Shown piece by piece: positions 51,922 to 59,851 of a DNA stretch of 64,000 nucleotides. Position numbers and translations under genes: made by a program. Source of the stretch: Hymenobacter sediminis (GTDB taxonomy: Bacteria > Bacteroidota > Bacteroidia > Cytophagales > Hymenobacteraceae); contig NZ_QKNS01000002.1 of the NCBI RefSeq assembly GCF_003231285.1, positions 434,001 through 498,000 on the forward strand, read 5' to 3'. The notes below the pieces were generated by a model. That model was given only the letters and a program-made list of their open reading frames with translations, searched no databases and had not been told where the DNA came from. Each line of letters opens with the position of its first letter. Positions within the stretch are counted from its first letter, which is position 1.

Positions 51922-53151
51922 ATGCCCGAAGCAGTACCCCCCGGATTCGAGTCGCTGGCTACCAGCCGCGCCTACCTCACGCAGGAATCCATGTTGGCCG
52001 TGGAAACGCGGAAACGGAAGCTGTTTATCGGGCTACCCCGCGAAACCTCGCTTCAGGAAAACCGCATTTGCCTTACGCCCGAGGCTGTGAAGCATTTGGT
52101 GGAAGCCGGCCACGAAATTCTGTTGGAAAGTGGGGCCGGGGAGCCCAGCAAGTACTCCGACCACGACTTTTCCGAGGCTGGCGCTACCATTGCCTACTCC
52201 CAAAAGGAAGTGTTCGAGGCCGATATTATTCTGAAAGTAGCCCCGCCCACCTACGATGAAATCGAGTTTATGCGGGCTGGGCAAACCCTGATTTCGGCTC
52301 TGCAATTCGGCACGCTGACCAGTGAGTACATCACGGCCCTCACCAAGAAAAAAATCAATGCCATCAGCTTTGAGCTGATTAAGGACCCTTCTGGTGCGCG
52401 GCCAGTGGTGCGGGCCATGTCGGAAATTGCCGGCTCCACTGTTATGCTGATTGCCGCCGAGTACCTAGCCCGCTCCAATGAGGGCAAGGGCGTGATTCTG
52501 GGGGGCATTACAGGCGTGCCGCCCTCGCAGGTGGTTATTCTGGGGGCTGGTACGGTGGCCGAGTATGCAGCCCGTGCCGCTACCGGGCTGGGAGCTGAAG
52601 TAAAGGTGTTCGATAACCACCTTTATAAGCTGCGCCGCCTGAAAATGAACCTGTGCACCCCGCAGCTTTACACCAGCACCCTCGACACCTACGCGCTGAA
52701 CCAACAAATCCGCCGTGCCGACGTCGTGATTGGGGCCCTAAACGCCGAGGAAGGACGGATACCCTTCATGGTGTCCGAAGATGTGGTGTCGCAGATGGCG
52801 CCGGGCTCCGTACTCATCGACGTGAGCATCGACCAGGGAGGCTGCTTCGAAACCAGCGAGATGACCAGCCATAGCAAGCCTGTCTTCCGCAAGTACGACG
52901 TGATTCATTACTGCGTACCCAACATTGCCTCGCGGGTGCCGCGCACCGCCACCAATGCCCTGAGCAACATTTTTACGCCTATTCTGCAGGAAATCAGCCA
53001 GCACGGCGGCATCAACGAAGTGCTGTTCACCAACGAGCATTTCCGCTCCGGGGTGTACGTCTATAAGGGCTCCCTCACCAACGCCAGCATCGCCCGCAAA
53101 TTCAACATGCGCTACAAAGAGCTGGCCCTGATGATTGCCGTGCGGAATTAG
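51922..53151 (+). CDS. ald: Alanine dehydrogenase
   Basis: The 409-residue enzyme interconverts alanine and pyruvate plus ammonia with NAD. FIGLPRETSLQENRICLTPE (about 35-54) starts the substrate domain, FELIKDPSGARPVVRAMSEI follows near 150, and VVILGAGTVAEYAARAA (about 208-224) is the NAD-binding Rossmann fold. It is about 35 residues longer at the N-terminus than typical 370-residue Ald; an ATG at 51991 (MLAVETRKRKLFIGLPRE) would remove most of this extension. The neighbourhood tsaE-ald recurs in Bacteroidota (recalled). Family also includes transhydrogenase alpha subunits, but no membrane part is adjacent. Confidence 0.9.
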   Translation: MPEAVPPGFESLATSRAYLTQESMLAVETRKRKLFIGLPRETSLQENRICLTPEAVKHLVEAGHEILLESGAGEPSKYSDHDFSEAGATIAYSQKEVFEADIILKVAPPTYDEIEFMRAGQTLISALQFGTLTSEYITALTKKKINAISFELIKDPSGARPVVRAMSEIAGSTVMLIAAEYLARSNEGKGVILGGITGVPPSQVVILGAGTVAEYAARAATGLGAEVKVFDNHLYKLRRLKMNLCTPQLYTSTLDTYALNQQIRRADVVIGALNAEEGRIPFMVSEDVVSQMAPGSVLIDVSIDQGGCFETSEMTSHSKPVFRKYDVIHYCVPNIASRVPRTATNALSNIFTPILQEISQHGGINEVLFTNEHFRSGVYVYKGSLTNASIARKFNMRYKELALMIAVRN

Positions 53152-53256
53152 AATCACGCATTTTTCGGACTGCACGGATGAGGCAACAGCAACCGGCGCG
53201 AATATTGTGCGGAGGGAATATATCTGGTTTCCTTCTCACCATTTTCTATCCGTTTT

Positions 53257-53721
53257 ATGTTCCGAGCTATACTATTGATGGCCGCGGGGTGCGGCCTGGC
53301 CGCCACTGCCTCCGCCCAGGTGCCAACCGCGCCGATTCATTCTGATTTGAGTACGGCCCGCTATGACCGCACCGACACCTTACGGGCCGTAATGCACCTG
53401 TTTATACAACGGAGCAGAGCCACCCGGAGCATATTGCAGATGGGCATGAGCACCGTGGCTACGGCAGCTGTAGAAAAAGCTGCGCTGTCCGCTTCGGAAA
53501 TGAAAAGAAGGGACAAGTCATTTTACAAAGCGCGGCAGCAGGAAACCAACAGCGACCTGCTTGTGGGAGGACTGGCCACCACGTACGGGCTTTTCCGGCT
53601 CAGCCGGTTTGGGCCGCAGCAGTATCAGCGTGTAACGGAAGCCTATGAGCAAGGCGCCCCGCTACCTCCATACCTGACGCGGAAACTGAAAACCAAATAC
53701 TTCCGCTTTCAGCCACTATAG
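53257..53721 (+). CDS. Hypothetical exported protein (154 aa)
   Basis: Residues 1-22 are a signal peptide (GLAATASAQ). The mature part is basic and helical, with a possible membrane-binding helix (QMGMSTVATAAVEKAALSAS near residue 63) and a second (NSDLLVGGLATTYGLFRLSR, about 100-119). It ends with a basic tail (YLTRKLKTKYFRFQPL). No family recognised. Host-like codons. Follows ald by 105 bp on the same strand. Confidence 0.7.
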   Translation: MFRAILLMAAGCGLAATASAQVPTAPIHSDLSTARYDRTDTLRAVMHLFIQRSRATRSILQMGMSTVATAAVEKAALSASEMKRRDKSFYKARQQETNSDLLVGGLATTYGLFRLSRFGPQQYQRVTEAYEQGAPLPPYLTRKLKTKYFRFQPL

Positions 53722-53963
53722 GCAGGTAGTAAGCTTCGATTTGCGTATTACTCAGCTGCCAGTTCCAAGTCATCTTAGGCGTTCTATTGCCGACTCTTTC
53801 CCAACTACTGGCCGAGCTATATCTCAGTTCCTGCTGCTAAGTGGGAGCGTTTTAGTGAACGTAAGGTTTAATGAGGCTGCTAGTGGAAGCCAGTTGCGTT
53901 CTTGAAAGAAGCTAAAGTAAAGTGTATTTGGCTTTTATAGAGCTGGCACACTAGTGTGTCGCG

Positions 53964-55103
53964 CTAATAACCGTTGCTTTCGTTGCTCGCTTTTCGCACG
54001 GAAAAGCGAGCAACGAAAGCAACAGCTGCTAGTAGAAATATAAATGGCAGGACCGGCACAATAAATCGATTATCCCAATCAGGTAGCGTTAGCGCTACGC
54101 TGGTCGCTTGTATTATTATCAGAGTTAGAAAAAATAAACGCTGGGGCACCGTTACGGGTGACTTGCGGAATGCCATACTAGCCAAACCATAAATAGGATA
54201 GATAAATAGAATAATTGCAATGTTGTGAAATGAGGAATAATAGGGTTTTATCTGGGCAAAGAATACAATAAACTTTAACGCAAAGAGCTTTATGAAATAT
54301 GCTGGGTTATGCCAGATGAAAAGAAGAAGTTGCTGCCATGGCGGATCAGTAGCTACAGGGACGTAGAGCGGTGTAGCAGAAGTAACAGCCATAAATGTAT
54401 GTCCGCCAAATAAGGAGCCACCGCGGTAAATGCCTACTAAAGGAAAAATGTTTTGTAATATTTTATTAAAGCCTAGCCCTGCAATAATTATAAATAAAAT
54501 AGAGCTTGTTGTTATAACTCGTTTAAAATGAGTTCTATTGTTGAAATATAAATTGCTAATCCAATAGATGAACGTAGCAATGCCCACAATTATGCCGTGC
54601 GGACGTATGAAGAGAAGCCATGCAAATAAGGGTAGGGCTAGTAACCGTTGGCGGCTCCGGGTAGCTAGCAGCAGGTAGGAGTAAATTACCAGCACACTGC
54701 AAAAAAGAGAGTCAGTGTGGATATAGAAATTCCATGCCTGAATATCGGGCCAGCAGATATAAGCCAACGTAGCAAGAGTAGCGGCAAGCCAACTGCTAGA
54801 AATATAATGCGTTAATTTATATAAGCTACATGCCGCCAACCCCGATAATAGGGATTGAAAAACAACAACAGCCTGCGTAGCGAAATGTAGTTTAAAGAAA
54901 AAAGCAAGCAGCGCTGTATAGCCCAGGTATAAAACATTTCTGTCAGCTATTAAATGGTTATTCGTTGCCAGCTCCCTGGCGTGGAATAAATAGCGGTGGC
55001 TATCAAAAACTATTTTTACCCCGTGGTGAGTAGCTAATACAATTTGTATAATTAGCCAGATGCAGGCTAAAATGTATAAGTGATATATCCGCAAAACACG
55101 CAT
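53964..55103 (-). CDS. AT-rich polytopic membrane protein, GT39-like
   Basis: A 379-residue protein with about ten membrane segments. A loop after the first helix (GVKIVFDSHRYLFHARELAT, near residue 28) and the C-terminal TLPDWDNRFIVPVLPFIFLL resemble dolichyl-phosphate-sugar-type (GT-C) glycosyltransferases. Its base composition is clearly AT-richer than its neighbours (many AAT, TTA, ATA codons), suggesting recent acquisition. The ATG at 55103 starts a clean membrane helix; starts further upstream add a non-helical segment. Its last 17 codons are one arm pair of a perfect palindrome. Confidence 0.7.
   Translation of the reverse strand: MRVLRIYHLYILACIWLIIQIVLATHHGVKIVFDSHRYLFHARELATNNHLIADRNVLYLGYTALLAFFFKLHFATQAVVVFQSLLSGLAACSLYKLTHYISSSWLAATLATLAYICWPDIQAWNFYIHTDSLFCSVLVIYSYLLLATRSRQRLLALPLFAWLLFIRPHGIIVGIATFIYWISNLYFNNRTHFKRVITTSSILFIIIAGLGFNKILQNIFPLVGIYRGGSLFGGHTFMAVTSATPLYVPVATDPPWQQLLLFIWHNPAYFIKLFALKFIVFFAQIKPYYSSFHNIAIILFIYPIYGLASMAFRKSPVTVPQRLFFLTLIIIQATSVALTLPDWDNRFIVPVLPFIFLLAAVAFVARFSVRKASNESNGY
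53973..54023. repeat. Perfect 23-bp palindrome inside the 3' end of the 53964 gene
   Basis: Arms 53973-53995 and 54001-54023 (words GTTGCTTTCGTTGCTCGC and GCGAGCAACGAAAGCAAC) are exact complements around GCACG. Both arms are coding: one encodes the end of the last membrane helix (VAFVARF), the other the polar tail (RKASNESN) as its inverse. Confidence 0.88.
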
Positions 55104-55203
55104 GTACACAGCAGCCGGAATTCGGCTTTGAAGTGCCAAGAGGCACATAAAGTGAAAGTAGAAAGGCCCCTTGATGCGACCCTGCTTCAGGGGCTCACTG
55201 AAG

Positions 55204-56130
55204 CTATTCCGGTGCTGCCAGCAGCAACACCTTCCAGGCATCAAGCAGGCGACCTTCTTCCAGTAGCTGCTTGCCTAGTTGGGTCAGCTCCTGGCGTTGC
55301 CGGGCAGGGTCTTCGCGGAACTTATTGAGGGTATAGCCCACAATGGGCTCCTGGCGGAAAGCGGTTACGTCTTCGGGCGAGGGTAGGGCGTGCCGCTCAA
55401 TGTTGGCCAGGCGGCCCAGGTTGTTGCCGGTGAGGATATCGGAAGTGCGGATGTGCTCGGGCAACTGATCAATGCCGATGCCTAGGTTGCGGTTGGGCTT
55501 GGGCACTTCGAAGAGGCTGCTACCCGAGGCGCGGGTGTACCAGTCGCCGCCGAGGCGGGCAATGGCGTCGAGCCGGTGTGGGTCGATGCCTACACCGGAG
55601 GGTAGGATAATGTCTTCGCGGAAATGGGCCAGTACCACCCGGCAGATTACCAGGTTGCCAGCTCCATTGTTGGTGCCCAACTCCACCACCTGCTCTACCA
55701 CGCACTCGAAGGCGGCCGGGGCTTCCAGAACTCGCGGCGGGCGCACCTGCTCACTGGCTACCTCGGTAAAACCAGCCTTAACAAACTCATTCACGCCCTT
55801 GGCGTATTCCGTGCTGGCCAAGGACATCTGCTCCACCATGGCGTAGTCGCAGATATGAATGACGCACTCGGCCACTTCGCGCACGTTTTCCAGGGTGTGC
55901 TTCTGAGAGTTGTCGCGCACGCGGTTGGCGGGCGAAAACACCAGGATGGGCGGGTTGGAGCCGAAGCAATTGAAGAAGCTGAAGGGGCTGAGGTTAACGT
56001 TGCCCTCGGCATCCTGAGTGCTCACGAAGGCAACAGGGCGCGGGGCCACGGCTCCTACCATAAAGGCGTGCCAGTCGGGAGCTTTGAGGTCAGTGGGGTT
56101 GACGGTACGGAAGGGGGTAGGGGTGGGCAT
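55204..56130 (-). CDS. Flavin reductase family protein (FMN-binding split barrel)
   Basis: The 308-residue protein has the flavin reductase-like split-barrel: GAVAPRPVAFVSTQDAEGNV (about 24-43), SPFSFFNCFGSNPPILVFSP (about 47-66) and the REDIILPSGVGIDPH segment near 200. Relatives bind FMN or FAD and use NAD(P)H to reduce free flavin or are uncharacterised. The C-terminal 80 residues are helical and Arg/Leu-rich. Start at 56130 chosen because homologues begin near MPTPTPFRTVNP and no conserved sequence precedes it. Converges with nothing; located 100 bp left of the low-GC gene pair. Confidence 0.85.
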   Translation of the reverse strand: MPTPTPFRTVNPTDLKAPDWHAFMVGAVAPRPVAFVSTQDAEGNVNLSPFSFFNCFGSNPPILVFSPANRVRDNSQKHTLENVREVAECVIHICDYAMVEQMSLASTEYAKGVNEFVKAGFTEVASEQVRPPRVLEAPAAFECVVEQVVELGTNNGAGNLVICRVVLAHFREDIILPSGVGIDPHRLDAIARLGGDWYTRASGSSLFEVPKPNRNLGIGIDQLPEHIRTSDILTGNNLGRLANIERHALPSPEDVTAFRQEPIVGYTLNKFREDPARQRQELTQLGKQLLEEGRLLDAWKVLLLAAPE

Positions 56131-56298
56131 GCGGGATGGTGGGAGTGAGGAAATGTTGCCCGAAGTTCTGGTTTTCGCGGAATTAATCTTCAAACGCCTA
56201 GCAGCAGCCACTACTCAAACTGCCGAATGTCGAAGCGTGATATGTAAACCTTCAGATACATCAATCTGATATAGAAAAAATAAAACATTGCATCTATG

Positions 56299-56682
56299 TT
56301 ATTTATTGATCAATGTTTTCGTCTTTTTTATTTGAATATACCCATTTTCACGAACATAAACCCAATCAATTTTATTGATATAATCACCACTATCTTTGTA
56401 TATAGTCAAATCCTGGCCATTTGCTTTCTTTTCTATAAAATCACCAGGCGATAAATATTTATAAGAATCACCAGGTAGCTTCAAAAATAAATATACATTA
56501 TTAATTTTAACATGGACTGTATTTCTATTTTGATCAGTAACATCAGTGACACGTCCAATTATACTTTTTTTCTGATATCTCGCCACTCTAGGCGCACTTA
56601 CATTTGCAATGTATAGTATAAGGAGAAAAATAAATAATGCCATTGCAGTAATCTGAATTGTAATCACAGTTTTTTTCTTCAT
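56299..56682 (-). CDS. AT-rich small membrane protein (127 aa)
   Basis: Residues 5-28 are a transmembrane helix (VITIQITAMALFIFLLILYI), the rest is a small basic beta-rich domain with strand-like repeats (VHVKINNVYLFLKLPGDSYK). Lys and Ile dominate, unlike the Arg/Leu/Ala-rich neighbours, and the stretch is strikingly AT-rich, consistent with horizontal origin from a low-GC relative. No family recognised. The flanking gaps (168 bp on one side, 194 bp on the other) are also AT-rich, so the imported piece may extend beyond the gene. Confidence 0.65.
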   Translation of the reverse strand: MKKKTVITIQITAMALFIFLLILYIANVSAPRVARYQKKSIIGRVTDVTDQNRNTVHVKINNVYLFLKLPGDSYKYLSPGDFIEKKANGQDLTIYKDSGDYINKIDWVYVRENGYIQIKKTKTLINK

Positions 56683-56876
56683 GAGCTTATGATGGCCTTA
56701 AGGGCGTCTATATGTTGAGGCTGGACCGGTAAAGTACAACTGAATTTGTTAATATAACTGAAGCTGATGCGCCTAGAGTATATTCCCCAGCGGCTCCAGG
56801 CATTTAAAATATAATATTGTCAGCGAGATTGATTATATTGTAGAATGCGTAAACTATAGGGTCACAGTTATTTGTA

Positions 56877-57821
56877 ATGAAATATAGGCGGTTGAGTAAA
56901 ACTTTTGGATTGCTCTTAACAACAATGCTCTGCACCATGGGGAATGCAGCTGCGAAGAGTATTCCGGCTGCCGACACCGCCCGCCTGCGCCGCGACCTGG
57001 TGGCACTCACCACTACCCCCGAGCCGCGCAATTACCTCCACGAAGCCAGCCTGAACCAAGCCGCTGACTACATTAAAGCGGAGCTGGCTGCCGCCGGAGC
57101 CCGTCCCACGGAGCAGCCCTACGAGGTGAATGGCCGCACCTACCGCAACATCCTGGGGCATTTCGGGCCGGAAGATGGGCCGCGCATTGTGCTGGGGGCG
57201 CATTATGATGTATGCGGCGAGCAGCCCGGTGCCGACGATAACGGCTCGGGTGTGGCGGCACTGCTGGAGCTGGCACGCCTGCTGGGTCGGCAACAGCAGC
57301 TGCCGTGTCGCATTGATGTGGTGGCCTATACGCTGGAAGAGCCGCCATTTTTCCGCACCAAGCAAATGGGCAGCTACGTGCACGCGCAGTCTTTGCACCA
57401 GGCCGGCGTGCCGGTGCGCGGCATGGTGGCCCTGGAAATGCTGGGGTACTACGATGACCGGAAAGGCAGCCAAGCCTATCCCTTTGGGCCGCTGAAACTG
57501 TTGTTCGGGAGCCGGGGTAACTACGTAACGGTAGCCCAGAAATTTGGGAACGGCCGGTTTGGGCGGCAGTTTGCCCGGCGCTACAAAACGGCTGCTGCAT
57601 TACCTGTGAAGCGCTTCAAAGCTCCGGCCTGGCTCCCCGGAATCGACTTCTCTGACCACCTCAACTACTGGCAGTTTGACTACCCGGCGCTACTCCTTAC
57701 CGATACTGCCTTCTACCGCAATAAAAGCTACCACGAACCCACCGACACCTTAGCCCGCCTGGATATGCGCCGCCTCGGGCTGGCCGTGGATGCAGTGCTG
57801 GCCACGGTGCTGAGCCTGTAA
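56877..57821 (+). CDS. M28-family metallopeptidase, exported
   Basis: A 314-residue aminopeptidase-like enzyme with signal peptide 1-26 (MGNAAAK). The M28 two-zinc core shows His109 and Asp111 in GAHYDVCGE, Asp121 in GADDNGSG, the catalytic pair Glu154-Glu155 in TLEEPPFF, and a late His in SYHEPTDTLARLD. It would trim amino acids or short peptides in the periplasm, with preference unknown. Its first codons lie in an AT-rich tail left of the gene, so the start at 56877 is the first ATG in frame that gives a signal peptide. Confidence 0.88.
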   Translation: MKYRRLSKTFGLLLTTMLCTMGNAAAKSIPAADTARLRRDLVALTTTPEPRNYLHEASLNQAADYIKAELAAAGARPTEQPYEVNGRTYRNILGHFGPEDGPRIVLGAHYDVCGEQPGADDNGSGVAALLELARLLGRQQQLPCRIDVVAYTLEEPPFFRTKQMGSYVHAQSLHQAGVPVRGMVALEMLGYYDDRKGSQAYPFGPLKLLFGSRGNYVTVAQKFGNGRFGRQFARRYKTAAALPVKRFKAPAWLPGIDFSDHLNYWQFDYPALLLTDTAFYRNKSYHEPTDTLARLDMRRLGLAVDAVLATVLSL

Positions 57822-57896
57822 GTAATGCGCCAGGCCAACTCAGGGCCCCGGGGAGCGTACTCATCGGTATGTGCCTGGCAGTTTCAGGCATTTCTA

Positions 57897-58679
57897 ATGA
57901 AGAAAGTACTACTTCTGCTTGGCTGTTGGGCTCTTGCCTTACATGGCTACAGCCAGACGCCCCGTCTTAACGACCGGAATACCCTGGGCTGGCTGGTGTA
58001 CTCCGGCGACCATAAACTGACGGAAAAGTGGGCCCTGCACACGGAGTACCAGTGGCGCCGTGTGAACTGGCTGCGGGCTCCGCAGCAGCAGCTGGCTCGC
58101 CTGGGGTTGGTGCGCACGCTCACGGCCCGCATTACGGCTTCGGGCGGCTACACCTATTTCCAGACCCACCGCTACGGCAGTTACCCCACCGTGCCCGGTA
58201 GGCCCGAGCCGGAGCACCGCCTCTACCAGGATGTGTCGCTTAAGGACCCACTGGGCCGGCTGACGCTGACGCACCGCCTGCGGCTGGAGCAGCGCTGGCT
58301 GGGCACCCGTGCCGAGGAAGGGCAGGGCCGGGTGCAGGACTGGGCGTTTCAGAACCGGATTCGCTACCAGCTCTCGGGGCAGTTTCCGCTGCAAGGCCCT
58401 ACTGTAGAAGATAACGAGTGGTACCTGAATGCTTTCGACGAGCTGTTCATCGGCTTCGGCCGCAACGTAGGCGACAATGTATTTAATCAGAACCGGCTTT
58501 CCGGTGGCCTGGGGTATCAGTTCAGTGACAACGCCAAGGTAGAGTTGAACTACCTCCACCAAATCAGCCAGCACGCCGAGCCGGAGGCAGTTTCCGGACG
58601 GCCCGTGTTCGAAATCAACCACGGCTTTCGCCTCAACGTACTCTACGACCTGGACTTCACCCCCGAGGCGACCCAGTAG
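57897..58679 (+). CDS. DUF2490 family outer-membrane-type protein
   Basis: A 260-residue exported beta-rich protein. Signal peptide 1-19 (LHGYSQ), then the DUF2490 barrel-like domain: LVYSGDHKLTEKWALHTEYQ near 32 and long antiparallel strands ending FRLNVLYDLDF near the C-terminus. Alternating hydrophobic residues throughout suggest a small outer-membrane barrel. The ATG at 57897 starts the signal peptide; frames beginning at 57825 do not. Function unknown. Located between the M28 peptidase (75 bp) and the SDR (23 bp), so possibly cotranscribed. Confidence 0.82.
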   Translation: MKKVLLLLGCWALALHGYSQTPRLNDRNTLGWLVYSGDHKLTEKWALHTEYQWRRVNWLRAPQQQLARLGLVRTLTARITASGGYTYFQTHRYGSYPTVPGRPEPEHRLYQDVSLKDPLGRLTLTHRLRLEQRWLGTRAEEGQGRVQDWAFQNRIRYQLSGQFPLQGPTVEDNEWYLNAFDELFIGFGRNVGDNVFNQNRLSGGLGYQFSDNAKVELNYLHQISQHAEPEAVSGRPVFEINHGFRLNVLYDLDFTPEATQ

Positions 58680-58702
58680 CCGGTTCCACAATCCATTCCC
58701 GT

Positions 58703-59557
58703 ATGAAACGACTTGAAGGAAAAACCGCCGTAATAACCGGCGCGGCGCGCGGCATCGGGCGGGCTATTGCTGTGGCCTACGCCCGCGAAGGTGCCACGTT
58801 GGTGCTGCTGGATAAAGCTGGTCCGGTCAGCGCCGCCACCGCCTACCCCGCCGCCACCCCCGAAGGCCTCCAGGAAACCCAGCGGCTGGTGGCGCAGGAG
58901 GGAAGCCAAGTCTTGACTTTGGAGCTGGATATTCGGGACCTGCCCGGCTTACGTGCTGCGGCCCACCAGATAGAGCAAGAACTAGGCGGGCTGGACATCA
59001 TCGTGGCCAATGCGGGCATTCAGGTATTTGCGCCCCTTCTGGAAATGAATGATGAGCAGTGGCACGACGTCATCGATGTGAACCTGACGGGCACGGCCAA
59101 CACGGTGCGGGCGTTTGCGCCGCTGCTGGTAAAGCGGGGCAGTGGCCGCATCATCATCACGGCGTCGGGGCAGGGCAAGAAAGGCTTTCGGCACGGCAGC
59201 AGCTACGCGGCCTCCAAGTGGGGCTTGTTGGGGTTTATGAAGTCGGCGGCGCTGGACCTGGGGCCGCACAACATCACCGTGAATGCCCTGGTGCCCGGCC
59301 TCATTGCCACTGATATGACCATGAACGACACCCGCCTGACGGAAGCCTACCGCGACTACCGCCCCCAACCCGACACACCGCCTACCCCCGAAGAAGCCGC
59401 CAAGGTCCGGGCCGAGCACACGCCCTTCAGCCTGCCCTGGCTACAGCCCGAAGACATGGCGCCCATGGCCGTGTTCCTGGCTACTGACGGCGCCGCCCGC
59501 ATCAGCGGCGCCTCCTTTGACGTAGATGCCGGCGACAGCGCCCTGTTTACAGCGTAA
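58703..59557 (+). CDS. SDR family oxidoreductase (mycofactocin-type subgroup resemblance)
   Basis: A 284-residue short-chain dehydrogenase. The Rossmann turn TGAARGIGRA (12-21) binds the cofactor, NAG is in VANAGIQVFA near 103, and the catalytic Ser155, Tyr168 and Lys172 form S-x12-YAASK. The insertion after the second strand (about residues 38-55) and the late MTMND plus PWLQPEDMAPMAVFLATDG features resemble the mycofactocin-coupled SDR subgroup rather than plain SDRs; no mycofactocin genes are visible here. Substrate unknown. Its 3' end overlaps a truncated frame by 10 bp. Confidence 0.88.
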   Translation: MKRLEGKTAVITGAARGIGRAIAVAYAREGATLVLLDKAGPVSAATAYPAATPEGLQETQRLVAQEGSQVLTLELDIRDLPGLRAAAHQIEQELGGLDIIVANAGIQVFAPLLEMNDEQWHDVIDVNLTGTANTVRAFAPLLVKRGSGRIIITASGQGKKGFRHGSSYAASKWGLLGFMKSAALDLGPHNITVNALVPGLIATDMTMNDTRLTEAYRDYRPQPDTPPTPEEAAKVRAEHTPFSLPWLQPEDMAPMAVFLATDGAARISGASFDVDAGDSALFTA

Positions 59558-59780
59558 GCACGGAGGTTTCAGGCGGAGCGGAGGGGTAGGTGGTTGTCGG
59601 CAGCATGCCAACCCACTGCCAGCCCGTTTGCACCATCAGGTACGCGTCGTTGTCCTCGGGTTCACACAGGTAGTGTGGCTTTTCGAGGGCCCAAGCTGGC
59701 CATCCGTTGGGGTAGTCAAACGAATCCACTAGAATGTGCCAGGGGTAGGTTTGCCACACGAGCTTATCTGCGCCGGGCAA
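59547..59780 (-). pseudogene. Truncated protein fragment (77 aa) at the transposon junction
   Basis: From a TTG at 59780 the frame reads MPGADKLVWQTYPWHILVDS and continues to a stop at 59547. It is aromatic-rich and looks like a real C-terminal region (WPAWALEKPHYLCEP), but nothing precedes it: 10 bp upstream lies the transposon end. It is probably the rear part of a host gene cut by the insertion, whose front part would lie beyond the far end of the transposon. No family recognised. Confidence 0.45.
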
Positions 59781-59789
59781 CTCCTGATA

Positions 59790-59827
59790 GGGGTTCTTCT
59801 TCCAACGGGGCGGATTTACACGCTAAG
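59790..59827. repeat. Tn3-family terminal inverted repeat, left end (38 bp)
   Basis: Reading inward, the end begins GGGGTTCTTCTTCCAACG and finishes TTTACACGCTAAG. GGGG at the tip and ACGCTAAG at the inner edge are the conserved ends of 38-bp Tn3-family repeats. It stands 24 bp from the transposase stop codon, the usual distance. TGATA just outside (59785-59789) is the expected 5-bp target site half. Confidence 0.88.
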
Positions 59828-59851
59828 GAATTTGCCCGCTCTAGAAGGCTC

